Shown: positions 25,979 to 36,120, numbered from the stretch's first letter. The stretch: 64,000 nucleotides of DNA from Glaciecola sp. UBA2563 (GCA_002340325.1 DDLV01000036.1:22785-86784); one strand, 5' to 3'. Translations and numbers: made by a program. The notes: generated by a model from the letters alone, not told the origin.

Positions 25979-28292
25979 TTCTGTTGATTCTCCGTGGCCC
26001 TCGGAAGTTAATCTTCCTATTCTTTTTATTTTAGATGCTGCGAATAGGGTGGAGGAGCGACTCCTTACAGAATGGGTGCAATCTACGGCAAGTCGGAATA
26101 GTAACTATGATACGGTTGTTATACCGATTTGCCTTGACCCCGAGAATATTCCCACGAAAAAGCTGGAAGCCGCACTACAGTCCTCAGAAAATCGATTAAT
26201 TTGTCCTCTGCGAGTTGTATGGAACACGTCGGTCGACGCTATTAAGGCGAAGCCGCGTTTGCGCGATCTTTTATTGGGTAATACAAAAAGACCTTCTGCA
26301 TTGAAAGCAAGCAGGATCTTGAAAGTACAGCCCAATAAAGCCGTACGTATTTCGGCCACCCCTGCATCGATAGATGAATTGAATGAAAAATATAAAAGCC
26401 GAGGGAATGATGCAGAGGCCTCTGATTCTCTTGCCGACTTTATCGCCAGTCAGGCAAGTCTTGCGTTAGACGCGGTAGAGAGAAAACTAACCGGTAGTCG
26501 CTACAAGGTACCGAGACAAGTTGCACGTAATTTACAAGCCAGAAGCAAGTTCAAACAAGCATTAAAGAATATCGGCGCGCAGACGGGACAACCCAAAGCG
26601 GAGTTGCTCAAAGAAACACAGAAAATAATGAAAGAGCTTATTTCGATCCCAAGTACGTTTTGGATCGACTTCATGGGCTTTTTTAACCGCTACATGATTA
26701 ACCTCGGTTATGAAACCGAAATGGTCATTGATCACGAGAAGCTTGCTGAAATTAGACAGGTAACTCAGGAAAATCCGTCAGTATTGCTCTGGACGCACAA
26801 AACGCATGTTGACGGTTTTGCGCTTCATACTATGTTACTGGAAAACGATTTTCCAGCACCGCATATTCTCGGCGGTGTCAATATGGCGTTTGGAGGGTTC
26901 GGATTTGCTGCACGTCGAGCCGGCGCTGTTTTTATTCGAAGGAGTTTTCAAGATAACCCGCTTTATAAAATGATCATGCAGCATTACATCGCGTATTTGC
27001 TGGAAAAACGATTTCCGTTAACTTGGGCTTTTGAAGGCACGCGCTCACGTGTGGGCAAATTGATGCCGCCGCGATATGGCATTCTAAAATATGTATTGTC
27101 GGCTGCACATTCAGATAATGCTGAAAATCTGCATATTATTCCCGTCGCGCTTAACTATGACCTCATCGGCGACGTAAACGATTATGCTTCGGAGCAGGCA
27201 GGCAAAACCAAACAACCTGAAAGTTTGCGCTGGTTTATTGGTTATCTAAGAGGCTTAAAGCAACCTATGGGGCGCATATATGTGGATATTGGTGAGCCTG
27301 TAAAATTGCCTACCGTGCCCAACCCAGACGATCTTCTAGTCGTGCAAAAAATTGCGTTTCAAGTAGGCGTTGAAGTTAACAATGTAACGCCAGTAACACT
27401 CACTGCACTCGCCTCGATGATTTTATTAAGCAACGATCCTAGGGCCCTAACAAGGGAAGAAATCAGACGTGAAATGGCGAAATACCTGCAATGGGCAAAA
27501 GAAAGAGGCGTACCGGTTACTAGTTCTGCACAACTTGAAAACGAACATCAAGTATTCTTAGTAGCTCAAGCAATGGTAGAAAACGGACTGGTCACGCGTT
27601 ATGACGGCGGGCCTGAAGAAGTTTTTGTTATTTCGCCAGAGAATCACGGCATTGCGAACTATTACCGAAATACCAGTATTCATCACTTTGTTCACAAGGC
27701 CATTGCAGAACTGTCTCTCGTTTACGTATCTAATTTGTCTGAATGCAGTGTTGAAGCCTTTTGGCAGGAAGCAGAACGTTTAAGAGATCTTTTTAAGTTT
27801 GAGTTTTTTTACGCACCAATAGATGAATTTCGTGACCAGATAAGGGATGAGTTAAATCGATTTGATTCGGGGTGGGAAGATACATTAAAGAATACTTCTA
27901 ACGCTAATAAATCGAGCGCGCAAGCATATGCAAAGACATTACTGGAATCGATGACGCCGCTTGTTTCGCACGCGACATTATTGACCTTTATTGAAGCGTA
28001 TCGCGTGGTTTCAGATGTGCTCGCAAGAAAACAGCCAAGCGAAGAAATAGAAGAAAAAGCTTTTATAGATGAATGTATGGCCTATGGCAAACAGGCGCTG
28101 TTGCAGAGACAAATAACAAGCCCAGCATCAATCGGTAAGCTTCTATTTCAAAATGGCTACAACCTTATGGACAATCTGGAACTTTTAACTGAAAAAGAGC
28201 AAGTTGAGTCGAAAAGACTACAGATGAGCCAGTATTTCAGAGAACTTGCACGACGGATCGAAATTGTGCGCGCAATTTCTTTTCCACGTTAA
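25950..28292 (+). CDS. plsB: Glycerol-3-phosphate acyltransferase (PlsB)
   Basis: PlsB makes lysophosphatidic acid from glycerol-3-phosphate and acyl-CoA or acyl-ACP at the inner membrane. The conserved acyltransferase blocks are present: HKTHVDGF (block I, HX4D, about residue 282), GAVFIRRSF (block II), WAFEGTRSRVGKLMPPRYG (block III, about residue 361) and IIPVALNYDLIGD (block IV). The length (about 780 residues) matches proteobacterial PlsB. The start lies inside the end of the HAD-PlsC gene; ATG 25950 is my choice, with TTG 25938 and ATG 25968 as alternatives. Coupled translation with the preceding acyltransferase is likely. Confidence 0.92.
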   Translation: MNSQSKRMLDSVDSPWPSEVNLPILFILDAANRVEERLLTEWVQSTASRNSNYDTVVIPICLDPENIPTKKLEAALQSSENRLICPLRVVWNTSVDAIKAKPRLRDLLLGNTKRPSALKASRILKVQPNKAVRISATPASIDELNEKYKSRGNDAEASDSLADFIASQASLALDAVERKLTGSRYKVPRQVARNLQARSKFKQALKNIGAQTGQPKAELLKETQKIMKELISIPSTFWIDFMGFFNRYMINLGYETEMVIDHEKLAEIRQVTQENPSVLLWTHKTHVDGFALHTMLLENDFPAPHILGGVNMAFGGFGFAARRAGAVFIRRSFQDNPLYKMIMQHYIAYLLEKRFPLTWAFEGTRSRVGKLMPPRYGILKYVLSAAHSDNAENLHIIPVALNYDLIGDVNDYASEQAGKTKQPESLRWFIGYLRGLKQPMGRIYVDIGEPVKLPTVPNPDDLLVVQKIAFQVGVEVNNVTPVTLTALASMILLSNDPRALTREEIRREMAKYLQWAKERGVPVTSSAQLENEHQVFLVAQAMVENGLVTRYDGGPEEVFVISPENHGIANYYRNTSIHHFVHKAIAELSLVYVSNLSECSVEAFWQEAERLRDLFKFEFFYAPIDEFRDQIRDELNRFDSGWEDTLKNTSNANKSSAQAYAKTLLESMTPLVSHATLLTFIEAYRVVSDVLARKQPSEEIEEKAFIDECMAYGKQALLQRQITSPASIGKLLFQNGYNLMDNLELLTEKEQVESKRLQMSQYFRELARRIEIVRAISFPR

Positions 28293-28319
28293 CTAATTCA
28301 CATCGGGACGACTTCTGTT

Positions 28320-29816
28320 ATGGGAAAATTCAGTCTAGGCAAATCGAATAAATTGCGGCAACTCAGTCCGCAAGATGCTCAGTTTCTTTACATGGAATCG
28401 GAACAAAACTTTACGCATGTGACGAATATTCAAGTGTTTGATCCATCCACTGTGCCAAATAAACAGGTGGTTAGATTTAAAGATATCATTGCACACGTAA
28501 AATCCAGAATGCATGTTGCGCCCATGCTAAAGCAGCGTTTAGTCAGAACACCTCTTGAAGTAGATTACCCTTACTGGGTTGACGATGAGTATTTTGACCT
28601 TGAATACCACATGATACACGGTCGTCTGCCAGCGCCCGGTGACTGGCGTCAGTTTTGTATTCATATGGCACGCTATCACTCACGGCCGCTGGATATGAAA
28701 AAGCCATTATGGGAAATGTATGTCGTTGAAGGCCTTGATAATATTGAGGGATTGCCAAAAGGCAGCTACGCAATTGCGACAAAAATTCACCACGCGGCGG
28801 TAGATGGCGCATCTATTGTTCGTTTTTTTTCTGCTATTTACGATCGAGATAACGCAGGTACGCCTGTCGTCGAAATCCCTCCCAACAAAAATCAAAGCAC
28901 TCCAGCACCAAATATTCAGCAAATAATAAGCAGGGCAACGCAAAACAACCTTCGTTCGCCTATGAAGTTTGCGGATACTTTAATGCGCAGTGCGCCGGTG
29001 GTTTACCGTGTGGCAAATAAGGCATTGAAAAGCAGAGGTAAGAGTAAAACCTCAGTTCCCCACACTCGCTTTAATAATAGCGTTTCGCCACACAAGATGT
29101 TCAACGCTATAGATTTTTCACTCTCGTCCCTGAAGGAAATTCGTGCGCTTGTCACTGACAGTAAGATAAACGATGTTGTGCTTGCGATATGCAGTGGCGC
29201 ACTACGAAAATACTTAGTGAAACACAAGGAACTTCCAAGCGAATCACTTGTTGCATGGGTGCCTATAAATGCCCGTTCAGGCGGAGCCGCTGACAATAGA
29301 GGGGAAGGCAACAATGTTTCGGCAATGACGACCCAAATTCATACGCAGCTCGAGGACCCTGTCGAGCGTTTGAAAGCAATTACCAGGTCCACCCGAGACA
29401 GCAAACAAGCTAAATCTGGATTATCCGCGCGGTTAATGACGGATATGACTCGCCATGCGCCTGCTGCTACACAACTTTTGGCAAGCAGACTAGTGATGAA
29501 CACAGATATCGCCGCAAGAGCCTGTAATTTATTTGTATCCAACGTGCCAGGTCCACAACATCAAGTGTTTATGAATGGCGCGCGTTTGGCTCGCACATAT
29601 GGGTTAGCGCCGTTGGGTGACAATATGGGATTGTTTATCGCCACACCGAGTTTTAATGGCAATATTTATTTTAACGTAATCTCTACACGCGACATTTTGC
29701 CTGACATCGACTTTTTTATGGAATGTCTGCAGTCGTCTCACCAAGAGTTATTGACACTTGTTGAAAACAAACATCAGGGTAAGGCGAAGACCAATAAAAG
29801 TGACAAAACGAAATAG
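28320..29816 (+). CDS. Wax ester synthase / diacylglycerol acyltransferase (WS/DGAT)
   Basis: The enzyme transfers acyl groups from acyl-CoA to fatty alcohol or diacylglycerol, making wax esters or triacylglycerol. The family start LSPQDAQFLYMES and the catalytic HHAAVDG (residues 157-163) are visible, as is the C-terminal NLFVSNVPGP motif followed by GLAPLGDNMGLFI. The length (498) is slightly above Acinetobacter AtfA. It lies 27 bases after plsB, so substrate supply and the final step are cotranscribed. No fatty acyl-CoA reductase gene is in the window, which favours triacylglycerol here, although such genes may lie elsewhere. Confidence 0.92.
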   Translation: MGKFSLGKSNKLRQLSPQDAQFLYMESEQNFTHVTNIQVFDPSTVPNKQVVRFKDIIAHVKSRMHVAPMLKQRLVRTPLEVDYPYWVDDEYFDLEYHMIHGRLPAPGDWRQFCIHMARYHSRPLDMKKPLWEMYVVEGLDNIEGLPKGSYAIATKIHHAAVDGASIVRFFSAIYDRDNAGTPVVEIPPNKNQSTPAPNIQQIISRATQNNLRSPMKFADTLMRSAPVVYRVANKALKSRGKSKTSVPHTRFNNSVSPHKMFNAIDFSLSSLKEIRALVTDSKINDVVLAICSGALRKYLVKHKELPSESLVAWVPINARSGGAADNRGEGNNVSAMTTQIHTQLEDPVERLKAITRSTRDSKQAKSGLSARLMTDMTRHAPAATQLLASRLVMNTDIAARACNLFVSNVPGPQHQVFMNGARLARTYGLAPLGDNMGLFIATPSFNGNIYFNVISTRDILPDIDFFMECLQSSHQELLTLVENKHQGKAKTNKSDKTK

Positions 29817-29898
29817 TGTTTGAAAAGCGAACTACTAACTTTTAGCGTCACGTTGCGCGACTCGCTGCACAACTCTCTGCATAACTAGGAGAAAAAGA

Positions 29899-30900
29899 AT
29901 GGATTTAAAGGTTGGATTATTGGGCGGTGGCTCATGGGGAACAACCGTTGCGTCTTTGGTTGCGCGCAACACCGAAGTGAAAATGTGGGCCCGCGACGGC
30001 GACACAGTTGAAGAAATCAATACCCACCACACTAATAAGAAATATCTACCGAATGCTACATTACCTGAATCACTTACAGCCGTTGGAACGATAGAAGAAG
30101 CTGTCAAAGACATTGATGTGCTAATAATGGGCGTTCCTTCCCAAGGCTTTCGCAGTGTACTTGAACAGGTTAAACCGCATCTTCGAGCATGGGTACCTGT
30201 TATTAGCCTGACCAAGGGATTAGAACACGATACCAAAATGCGGATGACGCAGATTATAGAAAGTGTTTTGCCTGGACATCCCATTGGCGTGCTAACAGGG
30301 CCTAATCTCGCCAGGGAAATTATGGCTGGCCAGGCCGCCGCAGCTGTTATTGCAATGGAAGATGACATCATTGTCCGCGAGTTACAAAGGCTCTTTAGCA
30401 GTGGTTTATTCCGGGTTTACACCAGCAACGATGTCATTGGATGTGAACTTGGCGGGATCCTTAAAAACATCGTCGCCATCGCTGTGGGTATGGGAGACGG
30501 ACAAGGTGCTGGGGATAATACGCGCTCAGCATTAATTACCCGGGGGTTGGCGGAAGTAACACGCCTTGGTGTCGCTTTAGGCGGGGACGCCGCGACTTTT
30601 GCAGGTCTTGCTGGCATGGGCGATATGATTGCCACCTGTACCAGTCCTCAAAGTAGAAATCGACATGTCGGCATGGAGCTGGGTAAAGGTCGAAAAATCG
30701 AGAGCATTATTGAAGAAATGGTCATGGTCGCTGAAGGGGTGAAAAGCGCGCCTTCTGTGCTTGCGCTAGCACAAAGCAATGATATCGAAATGCCCATTGC
30801 TAGAGATGTTTATCGTGTTGTACAGGGCGAAGTGTCTGCAAGAAATGCCTTCCGTGGGCTATTGCGAATAGAGCCTGGACTTGAATCTGAACCAGGTTAA
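29899..30900 (+). CDS. gpsA: NAD(P)-dependent glycerol-3-phosphate dehydrogenase GpsA
   Basis: GpsA reduces dihydroxyacetone phosphate to sn-glycerol-3-phosphate, the backbone for PlsB. The N-terminal dinucleotide site (GLLGGGSWGTTVA) is present, followed by LIMGVPSQGFR, SLTKGLE, TGPNLAREIM and the catalytic GGILKNIVAIAVG. SPQSRNRHVG supports the dihydroxyacetone-phosphate site. The length (333) is normal. AGGAG precedes ATG 29899. It is 82 bases after the WS/DGAT gene and followed after 12 bases by the lipase gene. In many gammaproteobacteria gpsA sits with secB; its position here among acyltransferases is fitting for lipid storage. Confidence 0.94.
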   Translation: MDLKVGLLGGGSWGTTVASLVARNTEVKMWARDGDTVEEINTHHTNKKYLPNATLPESLTAVGTIEEAVKDIDVLIMGVPSQGFRSVLEQVKPHLRAWVPVISLTKGLEHDTKMRMTQIIESVLPGHPIGVLTGPNLAREIMAGQAAAAVIAMEDDIIVRELQRLFSSGLFRVYTSNDVIGCELGGILKNIVAIAVGMGDGQGAGDNTRSALITRGLAEVTRLGVALGGDAATFAGLAGMGDMIATCTSPQSRNRHVGMELGKGRKIESIIEEMVMVAEGVKSAPSVLALAQSNDIEMPIARDVYRVVQGEVSARNAFRGLLRIEPGLESEPG

Positions 30901-30912
30901 AGGGTAGTTACT

Positions 30913-31755
30913 ATGAAACATACAGATGGCACACTGGTAGGCGCTAATAATGCAAAACTATATTATCGATACTGGACGCCTGAATCAGATATCAAGGCTA
31001 TTATTCTCCTTGCCCATGGAGCAGCAGAGCATAGTGGACGGTATGAAACGCTAGCTGAGCATTTTACAAAAGCAGGGTATGTCGTCGCAGCCTTGGATCA
31101 TTTTGGTCATGGCAAATCGGAAGGGGGCAGGTGTTGTTTAACTCAGTTCAACGACTATGTTGAGGGCCTCAATAAATTACGTCAGCAAGTGGTCAATGAT
31201 TTTCCAGAAAAGCCGTTGTTGCTTATTGGTCATAGTATGGGCGGCTTAATTGCGTGTCATTACCTCCTAGAATACCAGTCGACGTTGACGGCATGCGTGT
31301 TATCTGGCCCAGCTATTACAAGTGATGTTACACCGCCTTGGATCCAGGAGATGGTGATCAGTTTGTTGTCCAAAATCATGCCAAACCTCGGTGCTTTACA
31401 ATTAGATCCCAATGGCATCAGTCGAGATGAAAAAGTGGTGGAACGTTATCTTTCAGATCCGTTAGTACACTCAGGTAAACTAACAGCCAGGTTGCTGCGC
31501 GAAATGCTAACTGCCATGGAACTGATTCAAGAAAAAGCTAAGGAAATTCATCTCCCATTGCTTCTATTGCACGGAAGTGAAGACGTGCTTACTTCGCCAA
31601 AAGGGTCGGAACTTCTCAATAATACTGTTAGTTCCAAAGATAAGGAGCTGCATATATATCCTGGCTTATACCATGAAATATTTAATGAGCCCGAGCACCC
31701 TCAAATTTTTGAGCAAGTGCAAAAATGGCTGGATGAACGGCTGCCAAAATACTAG
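30913..31755 (+). CDS. Alpha/beta hydrolase, monoacylglycerol-lipase-like
   Basis: The fold opens with the lid/oxyanion segment HGAAEHSGRYETLAEHF and DHFGHGKSEG, as in monoglyceride lipases. The nucleophile is Ser108 in GHSMGG. Acid and base are expected in HGSEDVLTSP (Asp) and YHEIFNEP (His). It would release glycerol and fatty acid from monoacylglycerol, or act as a lysophospholipase; both activities are known for the family. It is the last gene of the gpsA pair and gives the locus a lipolytic arm next to the patatin lipase. The gap to the SLC13 gene is 26 bases. Confidence 0.87.
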   Translation: MKHTDGTLVGANNAKLYYRYWTPESDIKAIILLAHGAAEHSGRYETLAEHFTKAGYVVAALDHFGHGKSEGGRCCLTQFNDYVEGLNKLRQQVVNDFPEKPLLLIGHSMGGLIACHYLLEYQSTLTACVLSGPAITSDVTPPWIQEMVISLLSKIMPNLGALQLDPNGISRDEKVVERYLSDPLVHSGKLTARLLREMLTAMELIQEKAKEIHLPLLLLHGSEDVLTSPKGSELLNNTVSSKDKELHIYPGLYHEIFNEPEHPQIFEQVQKWLDERLPKY

Positions 31756-31781
31756 CCTTTGAATAAAATACTGGAACCTGC

Positions 31782-33602
31782 ATGACAGTTGAAATCGCCA
31801 TTGTCTTCATCGTAATTGCCTGCGCGCTGTATCTGTTTGCGTCAGAAAAACTGCCACTGGATGTTACTGCTCTACTAATTCTCGTCACGCTGCTAGTGAT
31901 CCCTTTAATTGGTCATTCGGACTGGCTGCTCGCTCAAGGCATTGATCTCAGAGCAGCATTTCCTACAGTAAGCGAAGGCTTGAGCGGCTTATCAAGTACT
32001 GCAACGGTCACTGTTTTGGCCATGTTTATTCTGTCAGCCGGTATTCAACGCTCAGGCCTGATTCATCTCCTTGGTAAAAAGCTCTTTCCACTGGTTGGCA
32101 ATTCTGAATTACGTATGATGCTGATTGTGGCCCTATTAGTAGGCTTAATTTCGGGCTTTATCAACAACACAGCCGCCGTGGCTGTCGCTATTCCCCTCGT
32201 GCTGGATATGTGCAGACGGTTGAAAATGCAGGCATCTCGTCTTCTGATACCGGTAAGTTTCTTTGGCATGCTCGGTGGCACACTGACCTTAATTGGGACC
32301 TCAACCAATATTCTTGCCTCAGCAATTTTAAAAGATCGCCCTGAATTTGGTCGCGAGATTGAGTTGTTTGAATTCACCCATCTTGGATTGATTGTTTTGG
32401 GGGTCGGCCTTGTTTATTTCATGACCATTGGTCGCCTGTTACTTCCCAAGAAAGATAGGATCCGTTTACAAGATGAAGATGCCGGTCAATTTATTGTTGA
32501 ACTCTGTGTCCCAGGTGACAGCGAACTCCTTGGTAAAACACTTGAAGAATCAGAATTTGCTGAAAATGCAAATGTTGAGATCCTCAGGCTACTGCGCGAA
32601 GATAAAAACCATATTAAGCGCGCCTCGACTATGGCTATTCAGGCCGATGATATAATTCAGGTCCGCGCTCGACTTCGCCAGGTACAGGATCTGATCAAAG
32701 GGGATGAGGTGGATCTGCTCTTTGATACTGACCATACGCGCAAGGCGCGCAGTGATGGTCAACTGGTGCGTGCGCTACTTCGCGATCGCCAACGCTTCAG
32801 TGGTCGTAAAGCGGGTGATGTTGGTTTCTGGAAAAAAGACACGGCGCGTTTGATTGGCCTCGAAATCGATGAAATACAGGGCCGACACCTGAGTGATGAA
32901 AAACTTCACGTGGGCGAAGTGGTACTGCTCCAGCTTTCAAATACGTCGCTAGCAAAATTGCGCCGTCAGACCGATTTGATCCTATTAGAGGAACACGAAG
33001 ACAGCTTTGAGAGCAAGCGCATGCTCTGGGCAGGTGGCATTGTAACCGCCGTCGTGCTGAGTGCGGCGCTCACACCATTACCTATTGTTGTGACCGCCCT
33101 TATTGGTATCATCGCCATGGTTCTCAGCGGTTGTATCGATAGAAATGATATATACTCCGGCGTGTCCTGGGATGTGATCTTTTTGCTTGCTGGTGTGATC
33201 CCTCTGGGTATCGCAATGACCAAGTCTGGAGGCGCCGAATGGTTAGGCAGTTTACTTGCTGTATTTGCATCCGGCTGGCACCCCATACTGGTCTTAATGG
33301 CGATTTATGCAATAACAACCCTGCTTACCGAGATGGTGAGTAATAATGCCTCGGTGGTGATTTTAGTCCCGGTTGCGATTGCGCTTGGCGATAGTCTTGG
33401 CATCGACATCTTGCCTATGGTCTTGGCGGTAATGTTTGCAGCGTCCACGAGTTTTTTGTCACCGATTGGGTACCAGACCAATACCATGATTTATGGCACA
33501 GGTCTTTACAGATTTACCGACTTCGCAAAAGTGGGTGCACCACTTAATGTGATACTGATGATCGTTACTAGCCTCTGCCTTTACGCCTTCTGGATTGCAT
33601 AA
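31782..33602 (+). CDS. SLC13/DASS-family anion permease with two TrkA-C (RCK_C) domains
   Basis: The 606-residue membrane protein has the DASS layout: an N-terminal helix bundle with FINNTAAVAVAIPLV and GTSTNILAS, then two cytoplasmic TrkA-C-like domains (about residues 215-390), then a second bundle with MVSNNASVVILVPVA and SFLSPIGYQTNTMIYG. The paired SNT/NNA hairpin motifs bind sodium and the anion in this family. Relatives carry sulfate, dicarboxylates or other anions; the substrate is not evident. It is in line with the hydrolase gene, but the function does not obviously belong to the lipid locus. Confidence 0.88.
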   Translation: MTVEIAIVFIVIACALYLFASEKLPLDVTALLILVTLLVIPLIGHSDWLLAQGIDLRAAFPTVSEGLSGLSSTATVTVLAMFILSAGIQRSGLIHLLGKKLFPLVGNSELRMMLIVALLVGLISGFINNTAAVAVAIPLVLDMCRRLKMQASRLLIPVSFFGMLGGTLTLIGTSTNILASAILKDRPEFGREIELFEFTHLGLIVLGVGLVYFMTIGRLLLPKKDRIRLQDEDAGQFIVELCVPGDSELLGKTLEESEFAENANVEILRLLREDKNHIKRASTMAIQADDIIQVRARLRQVQDLIKGDEVDLLFDTDHTRKARSDGQLVRALLRDRQRFSGRKAGDVGFWKKDTARLIGLEIDEIQGRHLSDEKLHVGEVVLLQLSNTSLAKLRRQTDLILLEEHEDSFESKRMLWAGGIVTAVVLSAALTPLPIVVTALIGIIAMVLSGCIDRNDIYSGVSWDVIFLLAGVIPLGIAMTKSGGAEWLGSLLAVFASGWHPILVLMAIYAITTLLTEMVSNNASVVILVPVAIALGDSLGIDILPMVLAVMFAASTSFLSPIGYQTNTMIYGTGLYRFTDFAKVGAPLNVILMIVTSLCLYAFWIA

Positions 33603-33633
33603 ACATCGACACTGGAGTTGGAGCGATAATTGC

Positions 33634-34650
33634 TTAATAGTACTGCAAACTATCCGCTTTACCCCTAAATACAAAGTAACAAAATACTGTGTAGCAGGCG
33701 ATAATTGGAATGACCAAACAAGCGCCTATAAAAATTATATTGAGGGATTCTGGCGCGCTTGCCGCATCAAAAATGGTCATTTGATTAGGCACGACAAACG
33801 GGTAGAAGCTAACGGCAAGGCCGATAAAACAGGTAATAAAAATCACGCAGCAAATCAAAAATGGCAGCCAATGTCCCTTTTCCTCATCAATGTTAACGCA
33901 TTTTTCAAAATGCTTGATAACCGTATAGCCAAGCAAAAACATGCCAAAACAAAGTAAAGGTATGATGGCATAAAAATATGCAAAAGGAGGCTGCGTCCAA
34001 ATTTGATAAACGTTCACATTCACCAGTGGGTTGATAAGCGAAACACCTAAAATACCGCTGAACGCAATGACGCCCATCTTCTTGCATTGCGCTAGCGCAT
34101 GACGTTGAAGCTCACCGCTTGTTTTTAAAAACAACCAAGCACTTCCTATCAGAGCATAAGCTGCAGTCACGCAAATACCACTGAATATTGAAAACATCGT
34201 CGAAACCCATGTGTAATCGAGCCCCATCACATAAAGTCCTAACATAAACCCTTGACTAAAAGCAGCAATAAAAGAACCAGCCTTAAACGTGCGGTCCCAT
34301 ATAATCTTGCGTTTGGGTTTCACTTTCGCTCTAAAATCAAAAGCAACGCCACGCAAGATTAAACCGACCAGCATGGCTGCTGCAGGCAAGTAGAGTGATT
34401 TTAAAATCTCGCTATGTGCAGCCGGGAAGGCAACTAACAGCAAACCGACGGCAAGTACCAACCATGTTTCATTGGCGTCCCAAAAAGGCCCGATTGAGGC
34501 AATGGCGTTATCTCGCCACGCTTCATTCTTCATATTAAGTGTAACGCCGACGCCCAAATCATATCCATCGAGCATCGCATACAATAAAATTGCGAATGCA
34601 GTAAGACCAGCGAAGATTAATGCAAGCGTTTCTAGCGATAACCAGTTCAT
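33634..34650 (-). CDS. cydB: Cytochrome bd-type quinol oxidase subunit II (CioB/CydB)
   Basis: Subunit II of the bd-type terminal oxidase. The protein has eight or nine hydrophobic helices and the family start LETLALIFAGLTAFAILLYAMLDGYDLGVGV. FWDANETWLVLAVG and GLILRGVAFDFRAK are further diagnostic motifs. The ATG overlaps the end of the subunit I gene by four bases. The length (338) is near that of CioB rather than the longer E. coli CydB. No cydX-like small gene fits in the 31 bases to the convergent SLC13 stop. Confidence 0.92.
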   Translation of the reverse strand: MNWLSLETLALIFAGLTAFAILLYAMLDGYDLGVGVTLNMKNEAWRDNAIASIGPFWDANETWLVLAVGLLLVAFPAAHSEILKSLYLPAAAMLVGLILRGVAFDFRAKVKPKRKIIWDRTFKAGSFIAAFSQGFMLGLYVMGLDYTWVSTMFSIFSGICVTAAYALIGSAWLFLKTSGELQRHALAQCKKMGVIAFSGILGVSLINPLVNVNVYQIWTQPPFAYFYAIIPLLCFGMFLLGYTVIKHFEKCVNIDEEKGHWLPFLICCVIFITCFIGLAVSFYPFVVPNQMTIFDAASAPESLNIIFIGACLVIPIIACYTVFCYFVFRGKADSLQYY

Positions 34651-36044
34651 GCTCCTACCTCCGAGTTGTTTGTATAATTTGTGTTTCTATAGCTGTGCAA
34701 ATTCGCCTTTCTTTCTGGTAATCCTGGCAGACTTAAATCATATTCTTCGACGTCTACAGATTTACTGGCAAGTCCATAGAGAGTCTTAACGTACGCAATC
34801 AGCAGCAAAACATAAATGGACAAGTAAACAGCTAAGGTTAAGGCGACATTTGAGCTAGCAATATCGGTCACTGCATCAGCGGTTTTTAGAACGCCATGAA
34901 TAAGGTAAGGTTGTCTGCCAATTTCGGTTACGTACCAACCAGCTAGCGTTGCCACCCAGCCTGAAAACGTCATGCCAATCAGCACTTGTAATTGCAATTT
35001 ACTTAATCTTTTGTGCCGTTTTAACGAATAAGTACACCACCAAGAAACAGCAATCATCAATAATCCAATGCCTACCATGATGCGAAAGCCAAAAAATAAC
35101 GGCTTTACCGGGGGATGCGCGCCTTCGAACTCGTTTAATCCTTGCAGTTCACCATCCAATTCATGTGTCAGTATAAGGCTAGCCAACTTAGGGATTTCAA
35201 TTGCGTAATCATTTCGTTTGGTCTCTTCGTTTGGCAGCGCGAATAGCACTAGCGGCGCACCGCGCTCAGTTTCCCAAACGCCCTCTATGGCTGCAATCTT
35301 GGCCGGTTGATGCTCAAGTGTATTCAAACCATGTAAGTCGCCAACAAATGCTTGAAGCGGTGCAACTAATGCCGCGCCAAAGATAGCAGTTCTAAGCGCA
35401 ACGTTAGGCGCTTTTTTAGCGTCACCTTTTAGAATTCTGTAGGCTGATATCCCGGCCACTAAAAAGCACACAGTCAGCGCCGAGCTTAGCAGGGTATGAC
35501 TGAATCGGTAGGGGAATGACGGGTTAAAAATAATTGCCAACCAATCCGTTGCGTGCGCGACTCCCTCGCGCATTTCAAAGCCCACTGGCGTGTGCATCCA
35601 AGAGTTCAGAACCAGTATCCAAAAAGCGGACATGGTAGTGCCAAAAGCAACTAAAAAGGTTGCGAGTGTGTGCGCCCAATTGGGAACGCGATTTATGCCA
35701 AACAGCATTACGCCAAGTAGCGTGGCTTCCAAGAAAAATGCGGTAAGTATTTCATAGGCGAGTAGGGGACCAGCGATATTACCAACGGTCTCCATAAAAC
35801 CGGGCCAGTTGGTGCCAAATTGGAATGACATAGTGATACCACTAACCACACCAAGCGCAAAAGTTAATGCAAATACCTTTACCCAGAACCGATAGGCACG
35901 CATCCATACGGGATGTTTGGAAAAGTTAAATCGCAATTTAAAATAGAACAACAACCAACCAAGGGCGATGGTGATAGTCGGAAACAATATATGAAAGCTA
36001 ATGTTTGCTGCAAACTGGATCCGCGACAATAAAAGTACATCCAC
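34647..36044 (-). CDS. cydA: Cytochrome bd-type quinol oxidase subunit I (CioA/CydA)
   Basis: Subunit I oxidises quinol and reduces oxygen to water without pumping protons. Heme ligands are visible: His in FAANISFHILFP (b595 side) and SFPYRFSHTLLSS (b558), with Gln/Phe-rich GITMSFQFGTNWPGF and the acidic ALEILTAFFLEAT-type helix. The loop before GLNEFEGAHPPVKPLFFGFRIMVG is short, so this is the short Q-loop, cyanide-insensitive (CIO) type, at 465 residues. A GbsR/MarR-type regulator gene lies 76 bases upstream on the same strand and may control expression. Confidence 0.93.
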   Translation of the reverse strand: MDVLLLSRIQFAANISFHILFPTITIALGWLLFYFKLRFNFSKHPVWMRAYRFWVKVFALTFALGVVSGITMSFQFGTNWPGFMETVGNIAGPLLAYEILTAFFLEATLLGVMLFGINRVPNWAHTLATFLVAFGTTMSAFWILVLNSWMHTPVGFEMREGVAHATDWLAIIFNPSFPYRFSHTLLSSALTVCFLVAGISAYRILKGDAKKAPNVALRTAIFGAALVAPLQAFVGDLHGLNTLEHQPAKIAAIEGVWETERGAPLVLFALPNEETKRNDYAIEIPKLASLILTHELDGELQGLNEFEGAHPPVKPLFFGFRIMVGIGLLMIAVSWWCTYSLKRHKRLSKLQLQVLIGMTFSGWVATLAGWYVTEIGRQPYLIHGVLKTADAVTDIASSNVALTLAVYLSIYVLLLIAYVKTLYGLASKSVDVEEYDLSLPGLPERKANLHSYRNTNYTNNSEVGA

Positions 36045-36120
36045 GTTGATTACCTCTCGAACAAAAATTTTAGGGGTTGTGCACCTTTATTTGTGGAAAG
36101 GAGAACAATCTCTAGAGTCT

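Noticed and set aside
29840..29885. Short imperfect direct repeats (GCGCGACTCGCTGCACAACT-like) before gpsA
   Set aside because: Only two or three degenerate 12-base units; too few and too short for iterons or a CRISPR array.
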